Made by a program: the position numbers and the translations under genes. From positions 558,001 through 622,000 of the forward strand of contig NZ_CP197171.1 in assembly GCF_052055485.1 (NCBI RefSeq): a DNA stretch of 64,000 nucleotides, given 5' to 3'. This DNA comes from Amphibacillus sp052055485 (GTDB lineage Bacteria; Bacillota; Bacilli; Bacillales; Amphibacillaceae). Of the stretch, positions 25,721-33,469 are shown piece after piece. How positions within the stretch are numbered: the stretch's first letter is position 1; each line of letters opens with the position of its first letter. The notes beneath the pieces were generated by a model. It searched no databases. It was not told where the DNA came from and was given only the letters and a program-made list of their open reading frames with translations.

Positions 25721-25764
25721 GAGCTGTTGTACAACGTACTCTACATTGTGCAACAGCTCTTTTT
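25721..25764 (+). terminator. Terminator between convergent exporter operons
   Basis: Stem GAGCTGTTGTACAA / TTGTGCAACAGCTC followed by TTTTTCG on the plus strand. It sits between two convergent genes and may serve both. Member of the GCTGTTGCACA terminator family. Confidence 0.85.
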
Positions 25765-25766
25765 CG

Positions 25767-26843
25767 TTATTTTATTCGTTCCATTAAATTGATCCCAATT
25801 CCCATAAATAGCACACCCATTAATAAGAGCATGGAAATGGGTTGAAGCAGATCCATCGCTCCGGCATCGTAAAGAATGGCTTGTTGGAGAGCTTGAATAC
25901 CATGATAAATAGGCGTTAGTTTTCCTAGGGTTACGACAATATTATTGGTAACAATATCAATTGGCCAGAAGGCACCACCAAGCATCGCCATTCCTGTTGC
26001 TACAATTGGAATCACCGCTTGAAGCTGTTGAGGGGATTTAATCAAACTAATAATGAACATCCCCAAAGCGACTGAAGTAAAAGTAAATGCCATGATGCTG
26101 ACTAATATGGCCAAGTATTGACTACCCAATTGATAGTTAAGGAACTGTTCAAAAATAATAAAGCAAATTCCAATTTGAAAAATACCTAGTAAAAAGTAGT
26201 GCAGCAATTGACCAAGATAAATACTACTTTTATTCAACGGTGAAACAATCAGTCGATCCCATGTTCCAGTCCGTTTCTCTACTGCGATATTCATCAAACT
26301 ATACAACACCGTATAGAGAGCAAAATATAACGTCATCCCGGCAATAATTTGGATATCAGCCTGTTCACTCATTGCAGCTGTTCCAGTCAAACTTCTTGAT
26401 TCAATCTCTAGATAGTTTTGTAGTTCAATCGTTTGGTCAGGAAATTGTTCGGTTACTTCATTTATTCTTAACTCTGTCTGATAGATTTTCTCAACATGCT
26501 GATTAACAGCCGATATAAACTCTGACTCTTGACCAACTAAATAACGATAATGATCTTGATTCAATTCGAGAGCAAAATTAGACTGACCCATTTGAATCCG
26601 CTGTTCAACTGTTTCCTGATCTGAGATTTCAAATTGGAACCCCTCTGTTTCATTTAGTTGATCGACCCATTCCTCAAGCTCAGGTTCTGACAGTTGCTCA
26701 CTATACGTCTGGACGGTAATGGTTTGCTCACCCTGTGCCCCGCCGATAAAAAAGACAAAGCCCACTGTTAGTGCTAGAAAGATTAAGGCTAAATAGGGTT
26801 CTCTTTTTAGTCTAAGCCACTGTAAATTAAAAATTGGCCACAT
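25767..26843 (-). CDS. lnrN: ABC-2 exporter permease, LnrN-like
   Basis: 358-residue permease with one N-terminal helix, a large extracellular loop (about 35-170) and five C-terminal helices including the family segment VEKRTGTWDRLIVSPL. It resembles LnrN (YfiN) of the B. subtilis linearmycin-resistance exporter. The start is ATG 26843, eight bases after AAAGGAGG, and overlaps the stop codon of the preceding permease by one base (TAATG), showing tight coupling. It would form a heterodimeric channel with that permease. Confidence 0.88.
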   Translation of the reverse strand: MWPIFNLQWLRLKREPYLALIFLALTVGFVFFIGGAQGEQTITVQTYSEQLSEPELEEWVDQLNETEGFQFEISDQETVEQRIQMGQSNFALELNQDHYRYLVGQESEFISAVNQHVEKIYQTELRINEVTEQFPDQTIELQNYLEIESRSLTGTAAMSEQADIQIIAGMTLYFALYTVLYSLMNIAVEKRTGTWDRLIVSPLNKSSIYLGQLLHYFLLGIFQIGICFIIFEQFLNYQLGSQYLAILVSIMAFTFTSVALGMFIISLIKSPQQLQAVIPIVATGMAMLGGAFWPIDIVTNNIVVTLGKLTPIYHGIQALQQAILYDAGAMDLLQPISMLLLMGVLFMGIGINLMERIK

Positions 26844-28117
26844 TAGCTTAACCTCCTTTTTGGAAAGATCGCAACGGCTACCACAAGACAAATAATCGCA
26901 ACAGCTAATACACGATAAAGTAATGGAGCGAAATCAGACAATTCTAAGCCTTGCATTAACTGGAGATACGCTGTCATCATTGCACCATTAGGTGTCCAGT
27001 TCCCAAGCTCACTAATAAATGGAGACATTTGCTCGACTGGTACCATGTTTCCACCAATAAGGGCAAAGATCACAACAACGCCTCCTGAAAAAATACCTGA
27101 AATGGCATCATTATTAAATTGAACGGCAATCGCTGTTAATAACGCTGCTAAAGCACCAATAGTTAATGAATAAACAAATGTGTTCAGGAACATGAGTAGC
27201 AAGAACGTTAAATTAAGTTGATTAAATGTTTGAAAAAAAATAGATGACCCAATAAATAGAATTATCAATTGAACCATTGTTAACACCGTACCCGAAACGA
27301 CTTTACTTGCTAAATAATGTAAAGGCCGTTCCCCTATCAGCATCAATCGTGCTAACGTATTGTTTGTTTTCTCTTTAAACGCGTTACCTGAAACGGTTGA
27401 TGCAACATACATAGCAAACATCATGGCCATCCCAATTGTATAATATTGAAAAGCTGATATTGGCTCTTGGTTGGGGATATGAATAAACTCACCAAAATCA
27501 GCTGTTGAAATGGCTGTTTCTTCTGCTTCCCCTCCTGTTGCAAAAGCGATTGATAATTCCAAATTATATTGGTCTGTAAAACTTGATATGATGCTTTCAA
27601 CAATATTGGCTTGAAATTGCTCATGATTTTGGACAAGAATGTCGATCATCGCTTCTGGTTCTTCTTCTAGATAAAAAGCACTTAATGTCTGATAGGAGAA
27701 TTGCTCTGGAATCGTAATCACAGCAAGTACTTCATCAGTTGCTAGTGCCTCCTCAGCTTCATCTTGTTGATATTCTTCAGATAAATCAATTAAATCACTT
27801 AATTCTGGTGAACGAAGCACCTCTTGAAGGTGCTCAGCAGGATCAAGCTCTTCAACACTAGCTAATATTTGTTCAATTGCTGGTGCTGGTAAGCCCTGAT
27901 CATTGAGTAGCTGCTCGAATTGATCGATATCTTCCTCTAACTCATTTTCAATCACAAGTGCTACGGGGATAGCGTCCAAGTCTCCACCATTAAACATAAG
28001 CCCCCCTAAAGCAAAACCTAAGATAGCGATTAAGATCATTGGCATTGCCAATAAAACGAGCAATTCTGAACGATCACGAGAAATCGTTAAAAAATCTTTC
28101 TTTATTAAACCCCACAT
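26843..28117 (-). CDS. lnrM: ABC-2 exporter permease, LnrM-like
   Basis: 424 residues: N-terminal helix (LLVLLAMPMILIAILGFALG), a long and very acidic extracellular domain (about 40-210, rich in Glu/Asp) and a C-terminal membrane domain with NTLARLMLIGERPL. It resembles LnrM of the linearmycin exporter. The acidic loop fits a salt-adapted organism. The ATG has AGGAGGG upstream; the gene starts 12 bases after the ATPase stop. Second gene of the lnrLMN-like unit. Confidence 0.88.
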   Translation of the reverse strand: MWGLIKKDFLTISRDRSELLVLLAMPMILIAILGFALGGLMFNGGDLDAIPVALVIENELEEDIDQFEQLLNDQGLPAPAIEQILASVEELDPAEHLQEVLRSPELSDLIDLSEEYQQDEAEEALATDEVLAVITIPEQFSYQTLSAFYLEEEPEAMIDILVQNHEQFQANIVESIISSFTDQYNLELSIAFATGGEAEETAISTADFGEFIHIPNQEPISAFQYYTIGMAMMFAMYVASTVSGNAFKEKTNNTLARLMLIGERPLHYLASKVVSGTVLTMVQLIILFIGSSIFFQTFNQLNLTFLLLMFLNTFVYSLTIGALAALLTAIAVQFNNDAISGIFSGGVVVIFALIGGNMVPVEQMSPFISELGNWTPNGAMMTAYLQLMQGLELSDFAPLLYRVLAVAIICLVVAVAIFPKRRLS

Positions 28118-28129
28118 CGGCTATCCCTC

Positions 28130-29062
28130 CTAATCTCTTAGTTTCCGTCCCGTTAAATGAAGGAAGACATCTTCTAATGTTGGTGTTTGGACATGAACAC
28201 CTCGAACCTTCACTTTCATACTTTTTGCTAGTTCAAATATATCAGCAAATAAATCCTTATTCTTTGCAATGATCACTTTATAACCACCATTAGCTTCAAC
28301 CACTTGTTGAATAGCCGAATGATTATTCAACTCTTCTACAAATTGACTTGACTTTTCTTGTACCTCAATTAGAATCGTATCTTCACTAGACAAAATACTT
28401 TTTAATTCTTCCTTTGTTCCCGAGGCAATGATTTGACCATGATCCATGATATAGATCCGATCACAGAGCTTTTCGACTTCTTCCATATAGTGACTTGTAT
28501 ATAAAACCGTCATTCCTTTCTCTTGGTTCAGCTGACGAACCATATCTAAAATATAGCTGCGCGATTGCGGATCAATCCCAACGGTCGGTTCATCCATAAT
28601 TAATAATTCAGGGTCATGCATAAGGGAAACAGCAATATTGATTCGTCGTTTCATCCCACCTGAATATTCTCTAACTTTTTCCTTCTTTCGGTCCGTCAGT
28701 CCAACTAATTCTAAAATCTCATCAATTTTATTTTTTAATTTCTTACCAGATAGTCCATAAGCCTTGCCGAAAAAATCCATATTTTCATAGGCCGTTAATT
28801 CTTCATAGATCGCAATCTCCTGTGGTACAACACCTAAAACAGGACGAATCACATCTGGTTTCTTTAACACATCTGAGCCCTTATAGCGAACATCACCACT
28901 AGTTGGTGTTAATAGTGTTGAGATCATTGAGATAGTTGTCGATTTGCCCGCACCATTCGGACCAAGTAGGCCGACAGATTCCCCTTGATCAAGAAAAAGA
29001 TTAACACCGTCAACAGCGGTTTTATTTTTAAATTTTTTGCGCAAATCTTCTACTTGTAACAT
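28130..29062 (-). CDS. lnrL: ABC exporter ATP-binding protein, LnrL-like
   Basis: 310-residue drug-exporter ATPase: Walker A GPNGAGKST, signature YSGGMKRR, Walker B LLIMDEPTVGIDP, switch His in YTSHYMEEVE, and a C-terminal domain of about 90 residues. It is similar to LnrL and daunorubicin-type (DrrA) ATPases. The start ATG has GCAGGTG upstream. First gene of the exporter unit. The matching two-component system lies 2.5 kb further upstream on the same strand, beyond a repeat array and an IS element. Export of membrane-active polyenes or peptides is inferred by homology only. Confidence 0.9.
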   Translation of the reverse strand: MLQVEDLRKKFKNKTAVDGVNLFLDQGESVGLLGPNGAGKSTTISMISTLLTPTSGDVRYKGSDVLKKPDVIRPVLGVVPQEIAIYEELTAYENMDFFGKAYGLSGKKLKNKIDEILELVGLTDRKKEKVREYSGGMKRRINIAVSLMHDPELLIMDEPTVGIDPQSRSYILDMVRQLNQEKGMTVLYTSHYMEEVEKLCDRIYIMDHGQIIASGTKEELKSILSSEDTILIEVQEKSSQFVEELNNHSAIQQVVEANGGYKVIIAKNKDLFADIFELAKSMKVKVRGVHVQTPTLEDVFLHLTGRKLRD

Positions 29063-29108
29063 TAAAGCACCTGCTTTCTTTTTTATCTTAATTTTAGTCT
29101 AACTAAAA

Positions 29109-29132
29109 AGAGATAGTGGGCCCACTATCTCT
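29109..29132 (-). promoter_or_regulatory. Perfect 24-bp palindrome with T-run upstream of lnrL
   Basis: Each half reads AGAGATAGTGGG, giving a perfect 12+12 inverted repeat. On the minus strand it is followed by TTTTT, so it can form an intrinsic terminator 47 bases before the lnrL start. It could act as an attenuator or insulate lnrL from upstream transcription. Confidence 0.7.
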
Positions 29133-29155
29133 AGTCATTAAATATATTTCAAACC

Positions 29156-29169
29156 ATGACTCGAGTCAT
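29156..29169. promoter_or_regulatory. 14-bp palindrome upstream of lnrL
   Basis: Perfect palindrome ATGACTCGAGTCAT about 95 bases upstream of lnrL. A candidate response-regulator or repressor site; no copy was seen upstream of the kinase gene. Confidence 0.45.
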
Positions 29170-29361
29170 TTTATCAATCACACTTCAGCATGATTGCGCC
29201 CGGAATTTTTCGTGTTTGCTTGAAAAATTACCTTTGAAAATCCGTGACATCCATTGGAGGCTTAACTTGATCAGCAAGGCGGTTATGACTCTTCTTGATT
29301 CGAACGGCTTATAGCATTCAAGCCGCTCCTTATAGAAATAGAGTACTCCTTGAAAATATAA

Positions 29362-29390
29362 AGAAAAACCGGGCAATCCCCGCCCAATCC
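29362..29390 (-). terminator. Terminator behind the small CxxCG gene
   Basis: Minus-strand stem TTGGGC / GCCCGG-type pairing (GGGC with GCCC), followed by GGTTTTTCTTT. It lies about 33 bases after the stop of the 44-residue frame at 29423, which supports that frame being a transcribed gene. Confidence 0.55.
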
Positions 29391-29422
29391 TTTTCTTCCT
29401 AGCCAAATTAGAGCACATCCGA

Positions 29423-29557
29423 TCATTTATATTCATAGCCATGTACCCTTTTATAATACTCTGGATACATTGCTCCCCCACATTGTTCACAGTTGAATTG
29501 AGGCGGAACACTTGGATCCAACGTTGTCAGGTTAGTACAACAGCTAGTCCGTTTCAT
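29423..29557 (-). CDS. Putative 44-residue CxxCG protein
   Basis: Short frame starting MKRTSCC and containing PPQFNCEQCGGAMYPEYYK, with a CxxCG knuckle of the zinc-ribbon type and a CC pair near the N-terminus. The coherent composition and the downstream terminator argue for a real small protein. Against it, there is no clear ribosome binding site before the ATG, so it may be a remnant. I recall similar short proteins from Bacillales but cannot name a family. A longer frame (29185-29511) overlaps it in another phase and looks spurious. Confidence 0.45.
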   Translation of the reverse strand: MKRTSCCTNLTTLDPSVPPQFNCEQCGGAMYPEYYKRVHGYEYK

Positions 29558-29595
29558 GATCATCTGTTACTAGTAGTCGATTAAAAATAAAAGCA

Positions 29596-29858
29596 AAAAT
29601 CAACTTTTCCGAAATACAGTCAAGTGAGCGAAAATGCAATCAACTTTTCCGAAATACAGTCAAGTTAACGAAAATACAGTCAACTTTTTCGAAATACAAT
29701 CAAGTGAGCGAAAATGCAATCAACTTTTCCGAAATGCAGTCAAGTGAGCGAAAATGCAATCAACTTTTTCGAAATACAGTCAAGTTAACGAAAATACAGT
29801 CAAGTTAACGAAAATACAGTCAACTTTTCCGAAATGCAGTCAAGTGAGTGAAAATGCA
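29596..29858. repeat. 20-bp tandem repeat array, left part
   Basis: Thirteen consecutive units of exactly 20 bases plus the first three bases of unit 14. Two unit types intermix, mostly alternating: GCAATCAACTTTTCCGAAAT and ACAGTCAAGTGAGCGAAAAT (with GTTAACG variants). The array is cut by the IS256-family element at 29859 and resumes in phase at 31262. Confidence 0.93.
29851..29858 (+). repeat. Target-site duplication of the IS256-family element, left copy
   Basis: AAAATGCA, repeated at 31257-31264 directly behind the right end of the element. Removing the element and one copy restores the 20-bp repeat phase perfectly. Confidence 0.9.
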
Positions 29859-29922
29859 TGTCAAGTCCAAAATCTTGTGTAATAACCTATAGCTATCTCT
29901 GTAGTTACTTGAGAGGGGGGTA

Positions 29923-29960
29923 GCTTTTCCTGTCCTCGCCATGGCGAGGTCAGGAAAAGC
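29923..29960. other. Long hairpin at the 3' end of the IS element
   Basis: 18-bp stem (one mismatch) with arms GCTTTTCCTGTCCTCGCC and GGCGAGGTCAGGAAAAGC and a two-base loop. It lies between the transposase stop and the left IS end. There is no T-run, so it is probably a block to read-through rather than a classical terminator. Confidence 0.7.
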
Positions 29961-29967
29961 GTTACAT

Positions 29968-31155
29968 TTAATTCTCCCCCGGGGCATAGTCTCTTAAAAA
30001 TTTTCGCTTCGTCTTCTGAAATCCTTCGTGGATATCCATCAAAACGGCACCGATAAGTCGGACAGCTGAATCTATATTCGGAAAGATCCCAATGACTCTT
30101 TCCCTACGCCGTATTTCTCTATTGACTCGCTCTAAACTGTTTGTCGTCCTTAGAGAGACATGATAGCCCGTGGGTTCTTGGATGAATTGTAGGGCATCAT
30201 CAAAACCGGCTTCTAACTTCTCGATGACCGCTGTGTACTTCGGATTTCCCTCGACTGTCTTTATAAAGTTTGTCTTCAATTCTCTGGCATGGGCCAGGGT
30301 ATCGGCATAAAAGATTTGTTTTAAGGCTGTCCGTTCAGCTTGACTGTTTTTCTTCGGCATCACATCCGTTAGATTGCGTAAGAAATGGGTGGTACAACGC
30401 TGCCATGGACAGTTCAAAAAGTCTTCTTTAATCGCTGCTTTCAATCCAGAATGCGCATCAGAGATGATGAGCTTGGGTTTCTTCAAACCACGCGCTCGTA
30501 AGTCCTGAAAGAAGCTTGTCCAAGCTGCCTTTGATTCCTCTTCTGAAACCATAAATCCAATAATCTCACGTCTATTCTCTGACGTCACCCCTTGCGCAAT
30601 ATAGACACCTTTAGATACCACACGATGATTCTCTCGCACTTTAATATACATGGCATCGACATAAACATAGGCATAGTATTTATGGTGAAGGGCGCGCTCT
30701 CTAAACGATGCCACCTCAGGATCTAGACGTTTGAGAATATCAGAAGCAAATGAACGAGAGACGCCTTCCCCACAGAGGGTCTCAACAATTTTAGTGACCT
30801 TTCGGGTCGATACACCACTCACGACAGATTCCACTAATGTCAGAACAAGCGATTGATCCATACGTTGATACTTCTCGAATAACTTTGTTGAAAAGGCACC
30901 AGAGCGTGTCCGAGGGACTTTCAGCGTGATTCGCCCGATAGGTAGTTTATAATCTCTTTCGTAATAGCCATTCCGCATGTCTTGGCGAAGTGCATGGCGT
31001 TCTCGTGAGTCGGCTTGGACATAGGCATCACGCTCCGCCTCCATGTAGGCATTAAATACAGCGACTGCCAGTCCTTTAGTTGCCGAATTTAAGTTGCTCG
31101 ATAAAATTTCCTCTGTTAATTTGTCCATATCTAGGGTAAAATTTAATTGAGTCAT
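29968..31155 (-). CDS. IS256-family transposase
   Basis: 395-residue DDE transposase. The catalytic triad is readable as Asp167 (VDAMYIKV), Asp233 (ISDAHSGLKAA) and Glu342 (SLERVNREIRRR), with the IS256 motif RCTTHFLRN near 253-261. Length is normal and the frame is intact. The start ATG follows GGAGAGAA. It lies within the complete element at 29859-31256 and is likely still active. Confidence 0.96.
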   Translation of the reverse strand: MTQLNFTLDMDKLTEEILSSNLNSATKGLAVAVFNAYMEAERDAYVQADSRERHALRQDMRNGYYERDYKLPIGRITLKVPRTRSGAFSTKLFEKYQRMDQSLVLTLVESVVSGVSTRKVTKIVETLCGEGVSRSFASDILKRLDPEVASFRERALHHKYYAYVYVDAMYIKVRENHRVVSKGVYIAQGVTSENRREIIGFMVSEEESKAAWTSFFQDLRARGLKKPKLIISDAHSGLKAAIKEDFLNCPWQRCTTHFLRNLTDVMPKKNSQAERTALKQIFYADTLAHARELKTNFIKTVEGNPKYTAVIEKLEAGFDDALQFIQEPTGYHVSLRTTNSLERVNREIRRRERVIGIFPNIDSAVRLIGAVLMDIHEGFQKTKRKFLRDYAPGEN

Positions 31156-31256
31156 TTCAGTTCTCTCCTTTTCAATGGTTGGTTGGTAACTACATTGTAC
31201 TATAGGAGAGCTGATTTGGCTCTTTTTCTTTATTACACAATTATATAGCCTTAATC

Positions 31257-31331
31257 AAAATGCAATCAACTTTTCCGAAATACAGTCAAGTTAACGAAAA
31301 TACAGTCAACTTTTCCGAAATGCAATCAAGT
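31257..31331. repeat. 20-bp tandem repeat array, right part
   Basis: Starts with the second target duplication AAAATGCA (31257-31264) and continues with units 14-16 at 31262, 31282 and 31302, then a partial unit at 31322. Together with the left part the array had about 16.5 units before IS insertion. Confidence 0.93.
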
Positions 31332-31411
31332 TCAATGCTTTCTATACGTCTTTCACAATTTATACTTGATTTCTTCGCACGAACCTTTATGGCTAAATTG
31401 AGTTTTGCACC

Positions 31412-31522
31412 TTAAAAGCTCAATAAAAAAATCTTTGATGACGACTGGACGTATTCTTCCTCATGTTTTTCTTTGAAACGGTGCTCACCAAAAAATAAGC
31501 GTTTTAAGATATTTTTCTCCAT
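31412..31522 (-). pseudogene. Possible 36-residue gene fragment
   Basis: Frame MEKNILKRLFFGEHRFKEKH...SKIFLLSF with stop TAA. The polar start followed by a turn into hydrophobic residues looks like the N-terminal cytoplasmic part of a small membrane protein cut short near the repeat array. It has no ribosome binding site, so it may be a decayed remnant or chance. Confidence 0.25.
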
Positions 31523-31528
31523 ATAGTT

Positions 31529-31554
31529 AAAAACACTGGGATAGAGCCCATGTT
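31529..31554 (-). terminator. Terminator of the lnrJK-like operon
   Basis: Minus-strand stem AACATGGG / CCCAGTGTT with loop CTCTAT (one mismatch), followed by TTTTT. It lies about 75 bases after the response regulator stop. Confidence 0.65.
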
Positions 31555-31629
31555 ATATGCTTACCTGCCAAAATAATTTTCTTCGTGCAATGTCTCGCTA
31601 ACAAAGCCTGTCTTATTCTACTGATCAAG

Positions 31630-32262
31630 TTAAACGATATCGTGTCGAATGGCATAGATCGCTAGTTGCGTTCGATCTCGTAAAGCTAATTTATCTAAAA
31701 TCACGGATATGTGATTCTTTACTGTTCCAATAGATAAAAAAAGTTGGTCCGCAATCTCCTTATTGCTCAAGCCTTGACCTACCCCGACTAAAATATCAAG
31801 CTCACGTTTCGTTAGTGTATCATCAATTTCAGTCGTTCGATTATTTTGGATTAAAGTAGGGAAAACTTTGGCAGCAACCTGATCTTCAATCGATAAACCA
31901 CCTTGCAAACAACTACGAATGGAGCGAATGAGCTCTTCAGCATTAGCATCCTTTAACATGTAACCATTCGCCCCATTTTTTAAGGCTTCCAACGCATAGG
32001 CTTCATCGTTAAATGTTGTTAAAATTAAAATTTTTAGTGCTGGCCATCGCTTGCGAATCACACGCATAGCCTCAAGACCAGTCATTTCAGGCATTCGAAT
32101 ATCTAAGATCACTAGATCAAAGTGATTTTTCTCGCAAAGTGTGATCACTTCTTTTCCATTATCCGCTTCACCCTTCACCTGTAGTTCAGGATCTGTTTCA
32201 ATCATCATTTTTAAACCCTGACGCACGAGCACTTGATCTTCTGCGAGTAATATCGATACCAT
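31630..32262 (-). CDS. lnrK: NarL/LuxR-type response regulator, LnrK-like
   Basis: 210 residues: receiver domain with phosphorylation site Asp54 (LVILDIRMPEMTG), acidic pocket AEDQ, and a C-terminal LuxR helix-turn-helix (GLSNKEIADQLFLSIGTVKN). The start is ATG 32262, behind GAGAGGAG and one base after the kinase stop codon. Partner of the HisKA_3 kinase. By analogy with B. subtilis lnrJK it should activate the exporter genes now found 2.5 kb downstream, past the IS element. Confidence 0.92.
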   Translation of the reverse strand: MVSILLAEDQVLVRQGLKMMIETDPELQVKGEADNGKEVITLCEKNHFDLVILDIRMPEMTGLEAMRVIRKRWPALKILILTTFNDEAYALEALKNGANGYMLKDANAEELIRSIRSCLQGGLSIEDQVAAKVFPTLIQNNRTTEIDDTLTKRELDILVGVGQGLSNKEIADQLFLSIGTVKNHISVILDKLALRDRTQLAIYAIRHDIV

Positions 32263-32263
32263 T

Positions 32264-33391
32264 CTATTCCTCTCCTCTCTCAGCAGGGAAGGTTCCAATC
32301 AAGCGAAATTCCCCTTCTATTTGATTAATCCCCAATGAACCGCCTAATTGTTCCAAACGTTCACGCATCTCTTTCAAACCAAAGCCTTCCCTTAACTGAA
32401 TTTTATGTTCAAGTGAATGACTGATTTGAAACCGAAAAAAATGGTCGCCAACAACACTAAAATCAATTTTTGCTTGTTTCATCTCACTATGACGCATCAT
32501 ATTTGTCAGAGCTTCTTGAACAGCACGATAAACAGTAACAGACTGTTTATTTGATAATGGGAAAGATAGCGCACCAGATTGAATATGAAATGAGACACGT
32601 AAGTGACTTTCCGCTTCTAACTTCCGAATCAATTGAATAATAGCAGTCAAGCCTGCTGTCTCCTCACTTTTCAATGCTTTAACCGCTTCTCTCGTTTCAT
32701 CTAGGCTGACTTGAGCCAGTGACTTAAATCGATTAAATTTATCTTGAAAAGTTGGATTAGTTGTTTGTAAACGAGCGACCTCAAGTTGCATAAGTAGAGC
32801 TGTTAATCGATGCCCAACTGAATCATGAATTTCACGTGCAATCTGATTTCGTTCTTCTTGCCGGACATTCTTCTCATTTGTGACAACCTGACGTTTAAGC
32901 TTACGAAAATCACTTTGGAGCTGATCATGTCTATCATTTAATAAAATATATGTTTGTTCTGTCCGTTTCCAAACAAAAATTAAGAAGCCCATTAAAACAA
33001 CCAACAAGGTTAAAAAGCTAAATAACATGAAATCTTGAGTAATCACAGATGACGAAATCACAATGACGTATTGGAGGAAAAGATGAATATAAAGGTTCCA
33101 ACCCTGTAACTGATCGATGGCTTGTTTGGCAATCATCAATATAATTAAGAAGAGAAAACCATTAAATGATGGGGTCCAGAAAGTAAGGGTAACGACAACA
33201 ACTAAAAGGAAAAGAACCCATTGATAAATACTTGAGCGATCTTGAACCAATGATAAACAAAAATATAACGTAAAGAAAAGTGCACTTAATAAAAGAGTGA
33301 ATGTATTCAGACCAACAGACACAATCTGCGCATAAATGGCAAATCCCCAAATGACGATTAAATAACAGATACTAAACCAATAGGTAGTCAT
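32264..33391 (-). CDS. lnrJ: HisKA_3 sensor histidine kinase, LnrJ-like
   Basis: 375 residues: a membrane domain of about five to six helices (residues 5-140) with almost no extracellular loop, a dimerisation helix with phospho-histidine His189 (QIAREIHDSVGHRLTAL) and a HATPase domain (QEALTNMMRHS, GFGLKEMRERL). This intramembrane-sensing architecture suits detection of membrane-active compounds. The start is ATG 33391, nine bases after AAAGGA; the ATG at 33433 has no ribosome binding site. It is coupled to the response regulator with a one-base gap. Confidence 0.9.
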   Translation of the reverse strand: MTTYWFSICYLIVIWGFAIYAQIVSVGLNTFTLLLSALFFTLYFCLSLVQDRSSIYQWVLFLLVVVVTLTFWTPSFNGFLFLIILMIAKQAIDQLQGWNLYIHLFLQYVIVISSSVITQDFMLFSFLTLLVVLMGFLIFVWKRTEQTYILLNDRHDQLQSDFRKLKRQVVTNEKNVRQEERNQIAREIHDSVGHRLTALLMQLEVARLQTTNPTFQDKFNRFKSLAQVSLDETREAVKALKSEETAGLTAIIQLIRKLEAESHLRVSFHIQSGALSFPLSNKQSVTVYRAVQEALTNMMRHSEMKQAKIDFSVVGDHFFRFQISHSLEHKIQLREGFGLKEMRERLEQLGGSLGINQIEGEFRLIGTFPAERGEE

Positions 33392-33469
33392 TTCCCTCAA
33401 TCCTTTTTGTTTATTTCGTTTCCATTTTAGCATAGAAGTAGGATGAGAGACATATTTAGACAGTATCGA

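Larger units (their letters stand above)
29859..31256 (-). mobile_element. IS256-family insertion sequence, complete
   Basis: 1398 bases. The 27-base imperfect terminal inverted repeats share the core TTGTGTAATAA (left end starts TGTCAAGTCC, right end reads GATTAAGGCT from outside). An 8-bp target duplication AAAATGCA flanks it, and it carries one intact transposase on the minus strand. Intact ends and exact duplication indicate a recent insertion. The target was the 20-bp tandem array between the lnrJK-like and lnrLMN-like genes. Confidence 0.93.

Noticed and set aside
29185..29511. 108-codon minus-strand frame as a gene
   Set aside because: It overlaps the better-supported 44-residue CxxCG frame in another phase, crosses that gene's terminator hairpin and has no ribosome binding site.
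29596..31331. 20-bp array as a CRISPR
   Set aside because: The units are contiguous with no unique spacers, and no cas genes are nearby.
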